A stretch of DNA of 64,000 nucleotides from Chryseobacterium turcicum (GCF_021010565.1 NZ_JAJNAY010000001.1:2150001-2214000); one strand, 5' to 3'. Shown: positions 7,701 through 16,926, counted from the stretch's first letter. A program made the numbers and translations. The notes: generated from the sequence alone by a model not told the origin.

Positions 7701-8771
7701 ATGATAATTCAAAAAACAGAAAACTCTAGAATTTCTACTTTCGATCCCAATAATTTTTCTTTTGGAGGAACTTTCAGCGATCACATGATCATCTGTGAGT
7801 ACGAAGATGGAAAATGGGGCGAGGTAAAATTGGTTCCTTACGGGCCTTTATTGTTTACACCTGCGATGATGGGAGTGAATTATGGACAGGCTTGCTTTGA
7901 AGGTATGAAAGCTTACAAAGATAAAGACGGACAGGTTTTCCTTTTCAGGCCAGAGAAGAATTTTGAGCGTATCAATAAATCTGCAAATCGTTTGGCGATG
8001 CCTTCGGTTACAGAAGAAATCTTTTTAGAAGGCTTGAAAGCTTTAATTGATATTGACAGAGAATGGGTTCCTCAAGGAGAAGGTAATTCTTTATATATTA
8101 GACCATTAATTTTTGCTACGGAAGAAGCTTTAAAAGCAAGAATATCTAATAAATATATGTTTGCAATTGTAGCAACACCTGCAAAAATGTATTACACTGA
8201 GCCTGTATCTGTGAAAATTTCTGATCACTATTCTAGAGCAGCAAGTGGTGGTGTAGGTTCTGCTAAAGCGGCAGGTAACTATGCGGCTTCTTTCTACCCA
8301 ACTCAATTGGCAATGGAAGAAGGTTATGATCAAATTATCTGGACTGATGATGCGACGCACGAGTATTTTGAAGAAAGTGGAACAATGAATGTTTTCGTAA
8401 GAATTAACGATACAATCTTTACCCCTCCAACTTCAGAGAAAATCTTAGATGGTGTTACAAGAGATAGCTTCATTCAATTGGCGAAGAAAAGAGGATTTGA
8501 TGTAAGAGTAGAGCCTATTAAAGTAAAAGATGTGGTAGAAGCCCAGAAAAACGGAACTTTGAAAGAAGTTTGGGGAGTAGGAACAGCAGTTGTTACTACA
8601 GTTTTCCAGGCTTTAGGACATAATGGTGAAAAGCTTGAATTACCAAGACTTTCAGACGAAGAAAGTTTTGCGGTAATCCTTAAAAATGACTTAGTAAACC
8701 TACAAAATAATCTTTCTGAAGATCCTTTCGGATGGAGAGTTTTGGTTGACCATGCATTAGAAACAGTTTAA
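7701..8771 (+). CDS. ilvE: Branched-chain amino acid aminotransferase
   Basis: PLP-dependent fold-type IV transaminase for the last step of valine, leucine and isoleucine synthesis. Recognisable parts are YGQACFEGMKAY near 61-72, RPEKNFERINKSANRLAMP near 83-101, the Schiff-base Lys189 in GSAKAAGNY, and the phosphate-binding EESGTMNVF. The 356-residue length fits the long (ilvE-2) subtype. The gene has its own promoter box and a strong terminator. Confidence 0.95.
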   Translation: MIIQKTENSRISTFDPNNFSFGGTFSDHMIICEYEDGKWGEVKLVPYGPLLFTPAMMGVNYGQACFEGMKAYKDKDGQVFLFRPEKNFERINKSANRLAMPSVTEEIFLEGLKALIDIDREWVPQGEGNSLYIRPLIFATEEALKARISNKYMFAIVATPAKMYYTEPVSVKISDHYSRAASGGVGSAKAAGNYAASFYPTQLAMEEGYDQIIWTDDATHEYFEESGTMNVFVRINDTIFTPPTSEKILDGVTRDSFIQLAKKRGFDVRVEPIKVKDVVEAQKNGTLKEVWGVGTAVVTTVFQALGHNGEKLELPRLSDEESFAVILKNDLVNLQNNLSEDPFGWRVLVDHALETV

Positions 8772-8794
8772 TTTTTACAATTAAATATCAATAT

Positions 8795-8823
8795 AGAGTC
8801 GGGAATTATTCCCGACTTTTTTT
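8795..8823 (+). terminator. Intrinsic terminator of ilvE
   Basis: Stem GTCGGGAAT/ATTCCCGAC with almost no loop, followed by seven T. Confidence 0.88.
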
Positions 8824-9000
8824 GTTTTAAAATGAATTAGTTTAATGAAAATTTTTCTAGCAGATCTTTCAGATTAGGCAGACTATTTTTTTTGATTCTA
8901 AATCTGCTAAATCATTAAAATCTGCGAGAGCTTAAAATTTATCTTAAGCAACTTTAATTATTAAAAAAGTCAAAATTTTATTTCAATAAATTCAACAACT

Positions 9001-9032
9001 TTTGTTAATCATTCCCGAAATGCTTATTTTCG
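9001..9032 (+). promoter_or_regulatory. Promoter of the gldI operon
   Basis: A -33 TTTG at 9001-9004 and a -7 TATTTTCG (one change from TAnnTTTG) at 9025-9032 are separated by 20 bases, the usual Bacteroidetes spacing. The box ends 11 nt before the ATG at 9044. Confidence 0.55.
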
Positions 9033-9043
9033 CAAAAGTTTTT

Positions 9044-9553
9044 ATGAAAAAAATACTTTTTATATCCATTTTAAGCTTACTGAGCTGTAAAAGAAATAAC
9101 CCGGTGCATCCACCGGTTGGCGGTGTTTTGAACCAAAACGATTTGGATGTTTCCAAAAACAGAATGAAAAATCTCAATACGGTTGAAAGGCAACAAATTC
9201 AGGATTGGATCACAAGTCAAAACGTTAAATTCTTTCCCACACAACTGAATTATTGGACGACAGTGGAGGGTTTTGACAAAAGAGAAAGAAGACCTGATGA
9301 GTCTACTATTTCGTATTCGTATGATCTTTACGATTTTGATCAGACTAAAATTTATGATAAATCCATAAGCAGAAACGATGCGAGATTCGGACATTTTGAT
9401 GAACTTAAAGCGGTTGAAAACGCACTTCGATATATACAAAACGGTGAAGAAGTAACGCTTCTTGTACCGTCATCATTAGCTTACGGAACCTACGGAGACG
9501 AAAATAAAATTGATAACGATATTCCTTTAATTATAAAATTAAAAGCACTGTAA
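9044..9553 (+). CDS. gldI: GldI-like FKBP-type peptidyl-prolyl isomerase lipoprotein
   Basis: Lipoprotein (lipobox LLSC, Cys15) with a C-terminal FKBP-type domain: DFDQTKIYD, then GEEVTLLVPSSLAYGTYGDENK and a PLIIKLKAL end. This pattern and the 169-residue length match the gliding-motility lipoprotein GldI of Flavobacterium as I remember it. It probably assists folding of exported proteins. Several FKBP active-site aromatics look replaced, so isomerase activity is uncertain. The start at 9044 gives a clean lipoprotein signal; upstream TTG starts do not. The next gene starts one base after its stop. Confidence 0.75.
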   Translation: MKKILFISILSLLSCKRNNPVHPPVGGVLNQNDLDVSKNRMKNLNTVERQQIQDWITSQNVKFFPTQLNYWTTVEGFDKRERRPDESTISYSYDLYDFDQTKIYDKSISRNDARFGHFDELKAVENALRYIQNGEEVTLLVPSSLAYGTYGDENKIDNDIPLIIKLKAL

Positions 9554-9554
9554 A

Positions 9555-10637
9555 ATGAAATTCTTAAACAAAAATATAATCTTAGCAGCGGCGAGCGTTT
9601 CGCTTTTAAGCTGTACCCCAATTTATAAAAAGATGAACGTAGACAAAGAAACTTACGAAGGGCTTAAAGACGGACTTTACGCTAATATTCAAACTACAAA
9701 AGGTAACCTTATTGTAAAATTTGAAGACAAAAAATCACCAGTAACTGTGGCTAACTTTGTTGGTCTTGCAGAAGGGAAAATAGATAATAAATCTAAGGCG
9801 AAAGGAGTTCCTTTTTATGATGGAACAATCTTCCACAGAGTAATCAAAGATTTCATGATCCAGGGAGGTGATCCTAAAGGAACAGGAATGGGAGACCCAG
9901 GATACAAGTTTGAAGACGAGAAAAACGACCTTAAACACACTGGAAAAGGTATTCTTTCTATGGCGAATTCTGGTCCGAATACCAATGGTTCTCAGTTTTT
10001 TATTACTGAAATTGCAACTCCTTGGTTAGACGGAAAACACACTATTTTTGGTGAAGTAGTAAAAGGTGACGATGTAATTGATGCAATTGCTAATGTAGAA
10101 AAAGGAGCACAAGACAAGCCAAAAACGGATATCGTATTAGAAAAAGTAAGCATTTTCAGCAAAGGAGATGAGTACAAAGGATATGATGCTGCAAAAACTT
10201 TTACAGAAGGGAAAGGTAAAATTGCTGCAAACAACAAAGCAATGGCTGAAAAAGCTGAAGCTGATGCAAAAAAAGCTATTGAAGATTTAAAAGCGGGAAT
10301 GCAGGTAACTGAATCTGGTCTTTACTATAAAATCACTAAAAAGACTGAAGGAAAAGCTGCTAAAGCTGGAGATAACGTTCAGGTGCATTATGCTGGTAAA
10401 TTGACAAACGGAACTGAGTTTGATTCTTCATTCAAAAGAAATGAGCCTCTAGAATTCCCTGTAGGAACAGGTAGAGTAATCAAAGGTTGGGACGAAGGAA
10501 TCTTATTATTGAAAGAAGGTGAAACGGCTACTTTATTGATTCCACCAGCAATGGGTTACGGAGAAAGAGGTGCAGGAGGAGTTATTCCACCAAACGCATG
10601 GTTAATCTTCGATGTAGAATTGGTAAAAGTTCCTTAA
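9555..10637 (+). CDS. Dual immunophilin lipoprotein: cyclophilin domain fused to FKBP domain
   Basis: Exported folding catalyst. Lipobox LLSC (Cys20). Residues 40-200 are a bacterial cyclophilin (FHRVIKDFMIQGGDPKGTG, SMANSGPNTNGSQFFIT, LDGKHTIFGEVV). A lysine/alanine-rich linker at about 205-250 is followed by an FKBP domain (VQVHYAGKLTNGTEFDSS, VIKGWDEGILLL, LIPPAMGYGERG, IPPNAWLIFDVEL) with intact active-site residues. Such cyclophilin-linker-FKBP fusions are known in Bacteroidetes and spirochaetes. It is cotranscribed with gldI, suggesting a shared role in periplasmic or surface protein folding. Confidence 0.92.
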   Translation: MKFLNKNIILAAASVSLLSCTPIYKKMNVDKETYEGLKDGLYANIQTTKGNLIVKFEDKKSPVTVANFVGLAEGKIDNKSKAKGVPFYDGTIFHRVIKDFMIQGGDPKGTGMGDPGYKFEDEKNDLKHTGKGILSMANSGPNTNGSQFFITEIATPWLDGKHTIFGEVVKGDDVIDAIANVEKGAQDKPKTDIVLEKVSIFSKGDEYKGYDAAKTFTEGKGKIAANNKAMAEKAEADAKKAIEDLKAGMQVTESGLYYKITKKTEGKAAKAGDNVQVHYAGKLTNGTEFDSSFKRNEPLEFPVGTGRVIKGWDEGILLLKEGETATLLIPPAMGYGERGAGGVIPPNAWLIFDVELVKVP

Positions 10638-10660
10638 TCGGAAATTTTTAAATATATTTG

Positions 10661-10687
10661 AAAGCCGTCTCGAAAGAGGTGGCTTTT
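10661..10687 (+). terminator. Terminator after the gldI operon
   Basis: Stem AAAGCCgtCTC/GAGgtGGCTTT with a GAAA tetraloop, 24 nt after the stop codon. The T-run is short. Confidence 0.7.
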
Positions 10688-10711
10688 ATAATGTTTAAAT
10701 AAAATCATTTC

Positions 10712-11287
10712 ATGAAAACTAAATTAATTACCGCGCTGCTTATTTTTATTTCACTATTTTCTTTAGCTCAAACAAAAACTAATGCAGATGATCAGGCAAT
10801 ACGCAAATCGATGGTTTATTTTGTCAATACGATTAAATACAAAAAAATAGATCAAACGGTAGAATGCATTTATCCAAAGTTTTTTACGGTAGCAAATAAA
10901 GACCAGTTGACACAAATGCTGAATATGACCTACAATAATCCGTTTGTGAAAATTGATGTTTTAGATATGAAATTTATTTCGGTAGGTAAACCAGAATTGA
11001 TAGATGGTGAAAACTTTTCGATCAGCAGTTATTATTTAAAGCTGAAAGCCGATGTAAGCTCGATGGGTGAAGAGATGAAAAAGTCTATTTCAGAAATGCT
11101 TACTAAAAAATATGGCAAAGGAACGGTAGAATATCTCGCCAAAGAAGGTGCTTATGTCATTAACGCTCCCATGAAAATGGTTGCTGTTTCAAAGGATAAG
11201 AAAAGCTGGAAAGTGGTTTTTGCTGATGCAGAATATAAAAAGAAACTGATAAAAGTTCTTCCAAAAAAGATTTTGGATAAGTTATAA
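10712..11287 (+). CDS. Secreted protein of unknown function
   Basis: A signal peptide (MKTKLITALLIFISLFSLAQ) is cleaved near residue 20. The mature 171 residues are a soluble alpha/beta-type sequence with a region like NTF2-type folds (KYKKIDQTVECIYPKFF) and a lysine-rich end. I recognise no named family. It stands alone between two terminators. Confidence 0.7.
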   Translation: MKTKLITALLIFISLFSLAQTKTNADDQAIRKSMVYFVNTIKYKKIDQTVECIYPKFFTVANKDQLTQMLNMTYNNPFVKIDVLDMKFISVGKPELIDGENFSISSYYLKLKADVSSMGEEMKKSISEMLTKKYGKGTVEYLAKEGAYVINAPMKMVAVSKDKKSWKVVFADAEYKKKLIKVLPKKILDKL

Positions 11288-11290
11288 ATT

Positions 11291-11319
11291 GAAAAGCCAA
11301 TTCGTGAGAGTTGGCTTTT
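11291..11319 (+). terminator. Intrinsic terminator
   Basis: Stem AAAAGCCAA/TTGGCTTTT closing TTCGTGAGAG, directly after the secreted-protein gene. Confidence 0.75.
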
Positions 11320-11392
11320 AATTAAAATATTTTAGAAATACGGATTCCCATAATATTGTTTACTTCTAAATTTATAATTTCACAAAAAAAAT

Positions 11393-12580
11393 ATGGCAAA
11401 AAACATTACCAAGTATACAATTTTTCTAGGTTCTCCAGGTGATTTAGAAGAAGAAAGATTTGAAGTTGAAAATGTGATTAAAGAAATAAACTTAACCTAT
11501 GGATATAGAGATAATTTAGTGTTGGAATTATTAAAGTGGGAAACACATTCTGCTCCAGGTATTACTGATACATATACTCAAGATTTAATAAGTAAAGACA
11601 TAGGTAATGATTATGATATTTTTATAGGAATGATTTGGCAAAAATTTGGAACAAAAACTAATGTAGCTAATTCAGGAACAGAAGAGGAATTTTTAAATGC
11701 CATAAAGCGATTCGAAAATAAGGAAAACATACAGATACTATTTTATTTTAAAAATAAACCACCACTTAGGTTAGATGATATAAACATCGAGGAATTAAGT
11801 AAAATAAAAAAGTTTAAAGAAGTCTTAAAAGAGAATAATGTTTTCTATAGTTCATTTAATGATGTTGATGATTTAAAAACAAGTCTTCGCATTCACCTAC
11901 CTAAGAGAATTGATAATTTGAAATCATTTCAACCTAATTATGAGAAAGGGGTCATTTTAAAAAATTCAGAGTCTGAAGATTTTAATGATAATTTAGTTTT
12001 AGATGAAGATTACGGCGTGTTTGATTATTTAGTTGAATTTGAATCTTTACTAATGATTTCTACTAATTCCATTCTGAATATTAATGAAAGTACGAAAAAT
12101 ATTGGAATTGAATTTGCGAAAAAATCTGAAGAAATTGAGAGATTAATAAATTACCCTAATCCTAACAAGTTTCAGATGATTGATTTATTCAAAAAGATTT
12201 CAAAGCTAATGGATGGATATTCTGATAAAGTAAAGATTGAAAATTCTATTTTTTATAATAATTTTCAGAATGCGATAGATATAGGATTAAAATATATAAA
12301 TAGTATGGAAGATTTAGATAAAGAACATCATAAACAAAATTTAGAATCTATATTAATTGCTACTGAAGGTCTTTATAAAAATATTCCTTTTGCAATACAA
12401 GGAATGTCTGGTTTTCAAGCTACAGTAAAAACATTACCGAGATTACAGTCAAATCTGAATGCATCAAAGAGAAAATTAGATAAACAATTAGACGAACTTA
12501 TTTTCAATTTAGAAGGTATTAAAAATCTTACGGGTGAATTTATAAATGAAATAAAATATAAATTGTCTAGACTTATTTAA
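11393..12580 (+). CDS. DUF4062 (TIR-like Rossmann) domain protein, possible defence effector
   Basis: The N-terminal 110 residues show the DUF4062 pattern: KYTIFLGSPGDLEEER at 7-22, YDIFIGMIWQKFGT near 75 and a GTEEEF helix near 96. DUF4062 has been classed with TIR/SLOG-like nucleotide-handling folds and is often found in conflict systems. Residues 180-395 are mostly helical with no recognised domain and may be a sensor or oligomerisation part. There are no membrane segments. The gene is visibly more AT-rich than its neighbours and isolated between terminators, suggesting acquisition. A defence role is inference. Confidence 0.7.
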   Translation: MAKNITKYTIFLGSPGDLEEERFEVENVIKEINLTYGYRDNLVLELLKWETHSAPGITDTYTQDLISKDIGNDYDIFIGMIWQKFGTKTNVANSGTEEEFLNAIKRFENKENIQILFYFKNKPPLRLDDINIEELSKIKKFKEVLKENNVFYSSFNDVDDLKTSLRIHLPKRIDNLKSFQPNYEKGVILKNSESEDFNDNLVLDEDYGVFDYLVEFESLLMISTNSILNINESTKNIGIEFAKKSEEIERLINYPNPNKFQMIDLFKKISKLMDGYSDKVKIENSIFYNNFQNAIDIGLKYINSMEDLDKEHHKQNLESILIATEGLYKNIPFAIQGMSGFQATVKTLPRLQSNLNASKRKLDKQLDELIFNLEGIKNLTGEFINEIKYKLSRLI

Positions 12581-12584
12581 AATT

Positions 12585-12612
12585 AAAAACTACCTCAGAA
12601 GAGGTGGTTTTT
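12585..12612 (+). terminator. Intrinsic terminator of the DUF4062 gene
   Basis: Stem AAAACTACCTC/GAGGTGGTTTT with AGAA loop, within five bases of the stop codon. Confidence 0.75.
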
Positions 12613-12853
12613 AATTTTAAATATTGTAAACATTTTTTATCTTCCTTTCTTCTTGAAAAAAACTAGATTTAATAAATAAAATTTTTTTCAGAATTTCATC
12701 CGAACCGACGAAAGTTATCATACTTAGTAAACATTATTTTAAACTTTTGTAAAACCAAACTCATTTTTTTAGAACTAATAATATTACTTATTGCCAATTA
12801 CTCATTCTTCATATTTCAACAGCGACTATCATAAAACTCTCTCTCTAATTCCG

Positions 12854-12861
12854 TATATTTG
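12854..12861 (+). promoter_or_regulatory. -7 promoter box of menB
   Basis: TATATTTG, an exact TAnnTTTG match, 17 nt before the menB ATG. The rest of the 298-base gap upstream shows no gene. Confidence 0.6.
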
Positions 12862-12878
12862 GGAAAAATTTTTACAAA

Positions 12879-13715
12879 ATGATCGAGTGGAAAACCGTGA
12901 AGGAATACGAAGATATTACTTATAAAAAATGCAACGGAGTGGCAAGAATTGCCTTCAACAGACCAGAAATCCGTAATGCTTTCAGACCAAAAACAACTTC
13001 AGAATTGTACGATGCTTTTTATGATGCCTCAGAAGACCCTTCTATTGGCGTGGTTTTGCTTTCAGGAGAAGGGCCAAGTTCTAAAGACGGAGTTTTTGCA
13101 TTCTGCAGCGGAGGCGACCAAAAAGCAAGAGGCCAGCAAGGTTATGTAGGCGAAGATGGAAGACACCGTTTAAATATTCTTGAAGTTCAACGATTAATTC
13201 GTTTTATGCCGAAAGCGGTAATTGCAGTGGTTCCGGGCTGGGCAGTGGGCGGTGGTCACTCGCTTCATGTAGTTTGTGATTTAACTTTGGCAAGTAAAGA
13301 ACACGCTATTTTTAAGCAAACCGATGCTGACGTTACAAGTTTTGACGGTGGTTACGGTTCTGCTTATCTGGCTAAAATGGTCGGACAGAAAAAAGCACGT
13401 GAGATTTTCTTTTTAGGAAGAAATTATAATGCACAGGAAGCTTTCGATATGGGAATGGTGAACGCTGTAATTCCTCACGATGAGCTTGAAGATACAGCTT
13501 ACGAATGGGCTCAGGAAATTTTAGCTAAATCTCCAATGTCTATCAGAATGCTGAAGTTTGCGATGAACCTTACCGATGACGGAATGGTTGGTCAGCAGGT
13601 TTTTGCAGGTGAAGCAACCCGTTTAGCTTATATGACGGAAGAGGCAAAAGAAGGTAGGAATGCTTTCCTTGAAAAAAGAAAGCCAGACTTCGGAAAAGAC
13701 CAGTGGATTTCTTAA
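12879..13715 (+). CDS. menB: 1,4-dihydroxy-2-naphthoyl-CoA synthase
   Basis: Crotonase-fold enzyme that cyclises O-succinylbenzoyl-CoA in menaquinone synthesis. The MenB signature is present: RPEIRNAFRPKT, the SGGDQ oxyanion region (AFCSGGDQKARG), GWAVGGGHSLH, and TDADVTSFDGGYGSAYLA with the catalytic aspartate. Length 278. The pathway partner menA lies 2.3 kb downstream beyond two PH-domain genes. Confidence 0.95.
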   Translation: MIEWKTVKEYEDITYKKCNGVARIAFNRPEIRNAFRPKTTSELYDAFYDASEDPSIGVVLLSGEGPSSKDGVFAFCSGGDQKARGQQGYVGEDGRHRLNILEVQRLIRFMPKAVIAVVPGWAVGGGHSLHVVCDLTLASKEHAIFKQTDADVTSFDGGYGSAYLAKMVGQKKAREIFFLGRNYNAQEAFDMGMVNAVIPHDELEDTAYEWAQEILAKSPMSIRMLKFAMNLTDDGMVGQQVFAGEATRLAYMTEEAKEGRNAFLEKRKPDFGKDQWIS

Positions 13716-13716
13716 A

Positions 13717-13772
13717 ATCTAAACAAAATAATAGGTAATGAGTGATTTCATTACCTATTATTTTGTTTAGAT
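13717..13772. terminator. 25-bp perfect inverted repeat after menB
   Basis: Arms 13717-13741 and 13748-13772 are exact reverse complements around a 6-base loop, starting one base after the menB stop. The arms are unusually long for a terminator. T-rich sequence in the right arm (ATTATTTTGTTTAG) could serve termination in either direction. Confidence 0.7.
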
Positions 13773-13896
13773 GCTTTTCATAAGTTTAGAATTATATCAA
13801 AAAGGGGTTATTTAATAATTTTTTCTAAAACCTTAAAAAGACCTGAAATAATTTAAAATCTGCTTTATCTGCAATATCAGCGAGAAATTTTACACT

Positions 13897-14442
13897 ATGG
13901 AACAAAACTTTCAAAACCCTCAGATTTTCGACCTTGAAATCCCTGATTTCGATGATTTAAAATTGACGGCGGTCTCGCCAAAATATCTTAAGATTATCTT
14001 ATTTAATCTGGCTTTATTCTCTGTTTTTCTAATTGGAGCAATAGCAGTCACTTTTTACTTTTTTTATTTTAATTTAAGCAAAGTTCAGGCTTTGGCAATT
14101 GTTACTGGAATTTTTCTAATGATTGCTTTTCTTTTTCTGAATACGCTGATTGGATTTAAATTCAGAAAATATGCAGTTCGTGAAAAAGATTTAGTCTACC
14201 AACACGGCTGGCTGAAGCGAAGTATAACGATTGTTCCGTTCAATAGAATTCAGCATATTAAAGTAGAGCAGGGATGGTTTTCAAAACTATTGCATTTAAA
14301 ATCGGTTTCTGTTTTTACGGCAGGAGTGAGTGGGGGTGATATTACCGTAAACGGTTTGCCTGAAGATATTGCAGAAGGAATTAATAATCACATCAGAGGA
14401 ACCATTTCCAAAGAAAATTTAGAAAATGGAGGAGAAGCTTAA
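13897..14442 (+). CDS. Bacterial PH (YdbS-like) membrane protein
   Basis: Two hydrophobic segments near residues 45-70 and 75-95 are followed by a bacterial pleckstrin-homology (bPH2/DUF304) domain: KYAVREKDLVYQHGWLKRSITIVPFNRIQHIKVEQGWF, then LKSVSVFTAGVSGGDITVNGL. It overlaps the next PH-domain gene by 17 bases, so the two are translated as a pair, as with YdbS/YdbT in Bacillus. The pair probably acts together at the cell membrane; function is unknown. Confidence 0.85.
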   Translation: MEQNFQNPQIFDLEIPDFDDLKLTAVSPKYLKIILFNLALFSVFLIGAIAVTFYFFYFNLSKVQALAIVTGIFLMIAFLFLNTLIGFKFRKYAVREKDLVYQHGWLKRSITIVPFNRIQHIKVEQGWFSKLLHLKSVSVFTAGVSGGDITVNGLPEDIAEGINNHIRGTISKENLENGGEA

Positions 14443-15925
14443 TTCTTTTTTTCAGCCTCAACGGCAGTCTAAAACAGGTATTGTTTTGCTTTTCTTGTAC
14501 AATGTAGGGATGGTGATTAAAAACTTATGGGTTTTTGTCATCCTTTTTTTTGTGAGAAAAGATAAAATCGAATCCTGGATTATTGTGCTTGCCATTATTG
14601 CTGGGCTCTTAATTCTTATTGTTTCTGCGGTTTTACAATATTATCATTTCAAATATTATATTGATGAAGAAAATGAAGAGTTTGTCATTCACGAAGGAAT
14701 CATCAACACGTCAGTAACTAAAATTAAAAAAGAAAATATTCAGGAGGTTAATATCTCACAACCTTTTGTTCATCGGTTTTTTAATATCTATAAACTTGAA
14801 ATCGACACCCCGGGAAGTTCTGAAAAAGAAGTGAAAATTTCTGCTTTAACGAAACAAAATGCGATAGACCTTAAGAAATATCTTTTAACGGAAGTTAAAG
14901 TCGAAAATAGTGTACATGAAGGTGCTGAGATTGCCGAAAATCAAGATGTCAATACGCTTCGTTCAATCAAAATTTCGACGTTTAGCATTTTAAAATATGG
15001 TATTACTGCCAATTATGTCCGTAGTTTTTTCGCTTTGGTCAGTTTAATGATTTATGGTTTTTCTGAACTCACCAACTTGCTAAAAAAAGCGAAACTAGAC
15101 ACGCAATTAGATTATGACACGGTAGAATCTCAGTTTTTAGCATTTTCGATTCCAGTCATTTTTGGGATTGTTTTGGTGGTGATTATTCTTGGGATTTTGA
15201 TTAATACGGTTCGTACATTGATTAAGTTTTTCAACTTTAAAATCAGCGAAAATAATCAGAGTTTTTCTTTTGAATACGGTTTATTTAATACCCGAAACTC
15301 GATTGTCAACAAATCAAAAGTACAGGTCATTACCGAAACACAAAACTGGATTCAGAAGCAAATGAATATTTCTTTTGTGAAGTTTCTCCAAATCGGTAAA
15401 AACGAAGAAGAAGAAAAAAATGTTGCCGCTGTTCCCGGAATTAATAATGATGAAAAAAGAAAGCTGATTTCTACCATCTGGAAAGAGAATCCGGTTTTTG
15501 AGAATAATTTGACACCTAATTTTCGATTAGTTATTGTCAATAATTTTCAGTTTATCATTATTCCTTTGCTGTTGTTTTTTATTATTGAAAAAGATTTGTT
15601 GATAAACTACTGGTTTTTAGCAGTTATATACATTGTATTAGCGGAGTTATTCATTTTGATTGCTTTCAGAAATTTAAAATTGTTTTACAATGAAAAATTT
15701 ATAAGATTAAAATCAGGAATTTGGGACATCGATACACGAACTTTTGAGGTCGAAAAACTTCAGACTGTGAAAATTTCTCAGTATTTTTGGCAACGGAAAA
15801 CAAACTTAGGAAGTATTACTTTTTATACCTCTGCAGGACGTTTTAAAATGGTGGCTTTAAACTTTAAAAAGCTTAAAAAACTTTTGAATTACTGCATCTA
15901 TAAAATAGAAACATCTAAAAAATAA
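14426..15925 (+). CDS. Bacterial PH (YdbT-like) multi-domain membrane protein
   Basis: 499 residues with paired transmembrane segments near 20-65, 195-275 and 370-410. After each pair comes a bPH2-type repeat: EEFVIHEGIINTSVTKIKKENIQEV; SFSFEYGLFNTRNSIVNKSKVQVI; KFIRLKSGIWDIDTRTFEVEKLQTVKIS. The three-module layout matches YdbT-type proteins. It starts within the preceding gene and ends 62 bases before menA, which suggests a membrane-associated operon with menaquinone synthesis. Confidence 0.85.
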   Translation: MEEKLNSFFQPQRQSKTGIVLLFLYNVGMVIKNLWVFVILFFVRKDKIESWIIVLAIIAGLLILIVSAVLQYYHFKYYIDEENEEFVIHEGIINTSVTKIKKENIQEVNISQPFVHRFFNIYKLEIDTPGSSEKEVKISALTKQNAIDLKKYLLTEVKVENSVHEGAEIAENQDVNTLRSIKISTFSILKYGITANYVRSFFALVSLMIYGFSELTNLLKKAKLDTQLDYDTVESQFLAFSIPVIFGIVLVVIILGILINTVRTLIKFFNFKISENNQSFSFEYGLFNTRNSIVNKSKVQVITETQNWIQKQMNISFVKFLQIGKNEEEEKNVAAVPGINNDEKRKLISTIWKENPVFENNLTPNFRLVIVNNFQFIIIPLLLFFIIEKDLLINYWFLAVIYIVLAELFILIAFRNLKLFYNEKFIRLKSGIWDIDTRTFEVEKLQTVKISQYFWQRKTNLGSITFYTSAGRFKMVALNFKKLKKLLNYCIYKIETSKK

Positions 15926-15987
15926 ATGATAATTTATTAATGATAATCGATATATCATTAATAAATTATCTCTTATCAATTATAATT

Positions 15988-16917
15988 ATGGTCAATTGGA
16001 TAAACGCCGCGAGGCTGAGAACGTTACCGCTTTCGTTAAGCGGAATAATCATGGGTTCTTTCATTGCAAAATGGAAACTAAAAGAAGAAGGAGGAATTTG
16101 GGACTGGAAAATATTTGCGCTGGCACTTGTGGTGACTTTGCTGTATCAGGTTTTATCAAACTATGCTAATGATTACGGAGATGGTGTAAAAGGTACGGAT
16201 GCCAAGAGAATTGGTGAAGCAGAAGCAAGAGCGGTGGCTTCAGGAAGAATTACTGCAAAACAAATGAAAAACGCAGTGATTTTGTTTTCTATTTTGTCAT
16301 TTGTAGCAACAGTTGCGCTTTTATACCTTGCTTTTATCCCTGAATTTATGAATGAGTTTTATATTTTCATCGGATTGGGAGTCGCGAGTATTTTAGCAGC
16401 AATTGGTTATACAGTTGGTAAAAAACCTTATGGGTATATGGGATTGGGCGATGTTTTCGTGTTTATATTCTTTGGTTTAGTTTCAGTTTGCGGAAGTTAT
16501 TTTCTGTTTACAAAAACTTTTTCTTGGGACATTCTTTTACCGGGAACGGCTATCGGAATGATGAGTATGGCAGTTTTAAATCTGAACAATATGCGTGACA
16601 TTGAAAGCGACAGATTGTCAGGAAAGAACAGTCTTGCGTTGAGAATAGGTTTCAGAAATGCAATGATTTACGAAATGGTTTTATTGCAGCTTCCATTGAT
16701 TCTTATTCTTGTGTTTTTAGGGATGAATAATTTTATTCAGATGCAAAATTATTATGTGTTTATCGTAATGATTTTATTGATTCCCGTTGCGAAATTGAGA
16801 AGAAATATCATGGCGGTGAAAGAACCAAAGCAGCTTGATCCATTTTTGAAACAAGTAGGGATTTTGACTTTGATGATGGCTGTTTTAACGGCTGTAGGTC
16901 TTAATTATTTTAGCTAA
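15988..16917 (+). CDS. menA: 1,4-dihydroxy-2-naphthoate polyprenyltransferase
   Basis: UbiA-superfamily integral membrane enzyme that attaches the polyprenyl chain to DHNA in menaquinone synthesis. Motif one is NYANDYGDGVKGTDAKR near residue 55; motif two is NLNNMRDIESDRLSGKNSLA near 200. Eight to nine hydrophobic helices are visible. The start at 15988 (MVNWINAARLRTLPLS) matches the family; an in-frame ATG at 15940 would add 16 hydrophobic residues not expected in MenA. Confidence 0.93.
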   Translation: MVNWINAARLRTLPLSLSGIIMGSFIAKWKLKEEGGIWDWKIFALALVVTLLYQVLSNYANDYGDGVKGTDAKRIGEAEARAVASGRITAKQMKNAVILFSILSFVATVALLYLAFIPEFMNEFYIFIGLGVASILAAIGYTVGKKPYGYMGLGDVFVFIFFGLVSVCGSYFLFTKTFSWDILLPGTAIGMMSMAVLNLNNMRDIESDRLSGKNSLALRIGFRNAMIYEMVLLQLPLILILVFLGMNNFIQMQNYYVFIVMILLIPVAKLRRNIMAVKEPKQLDPFLKQVGILTLMMAVLTAVGLNYFS

Positions 16918-16926
16918 TTACTTATA

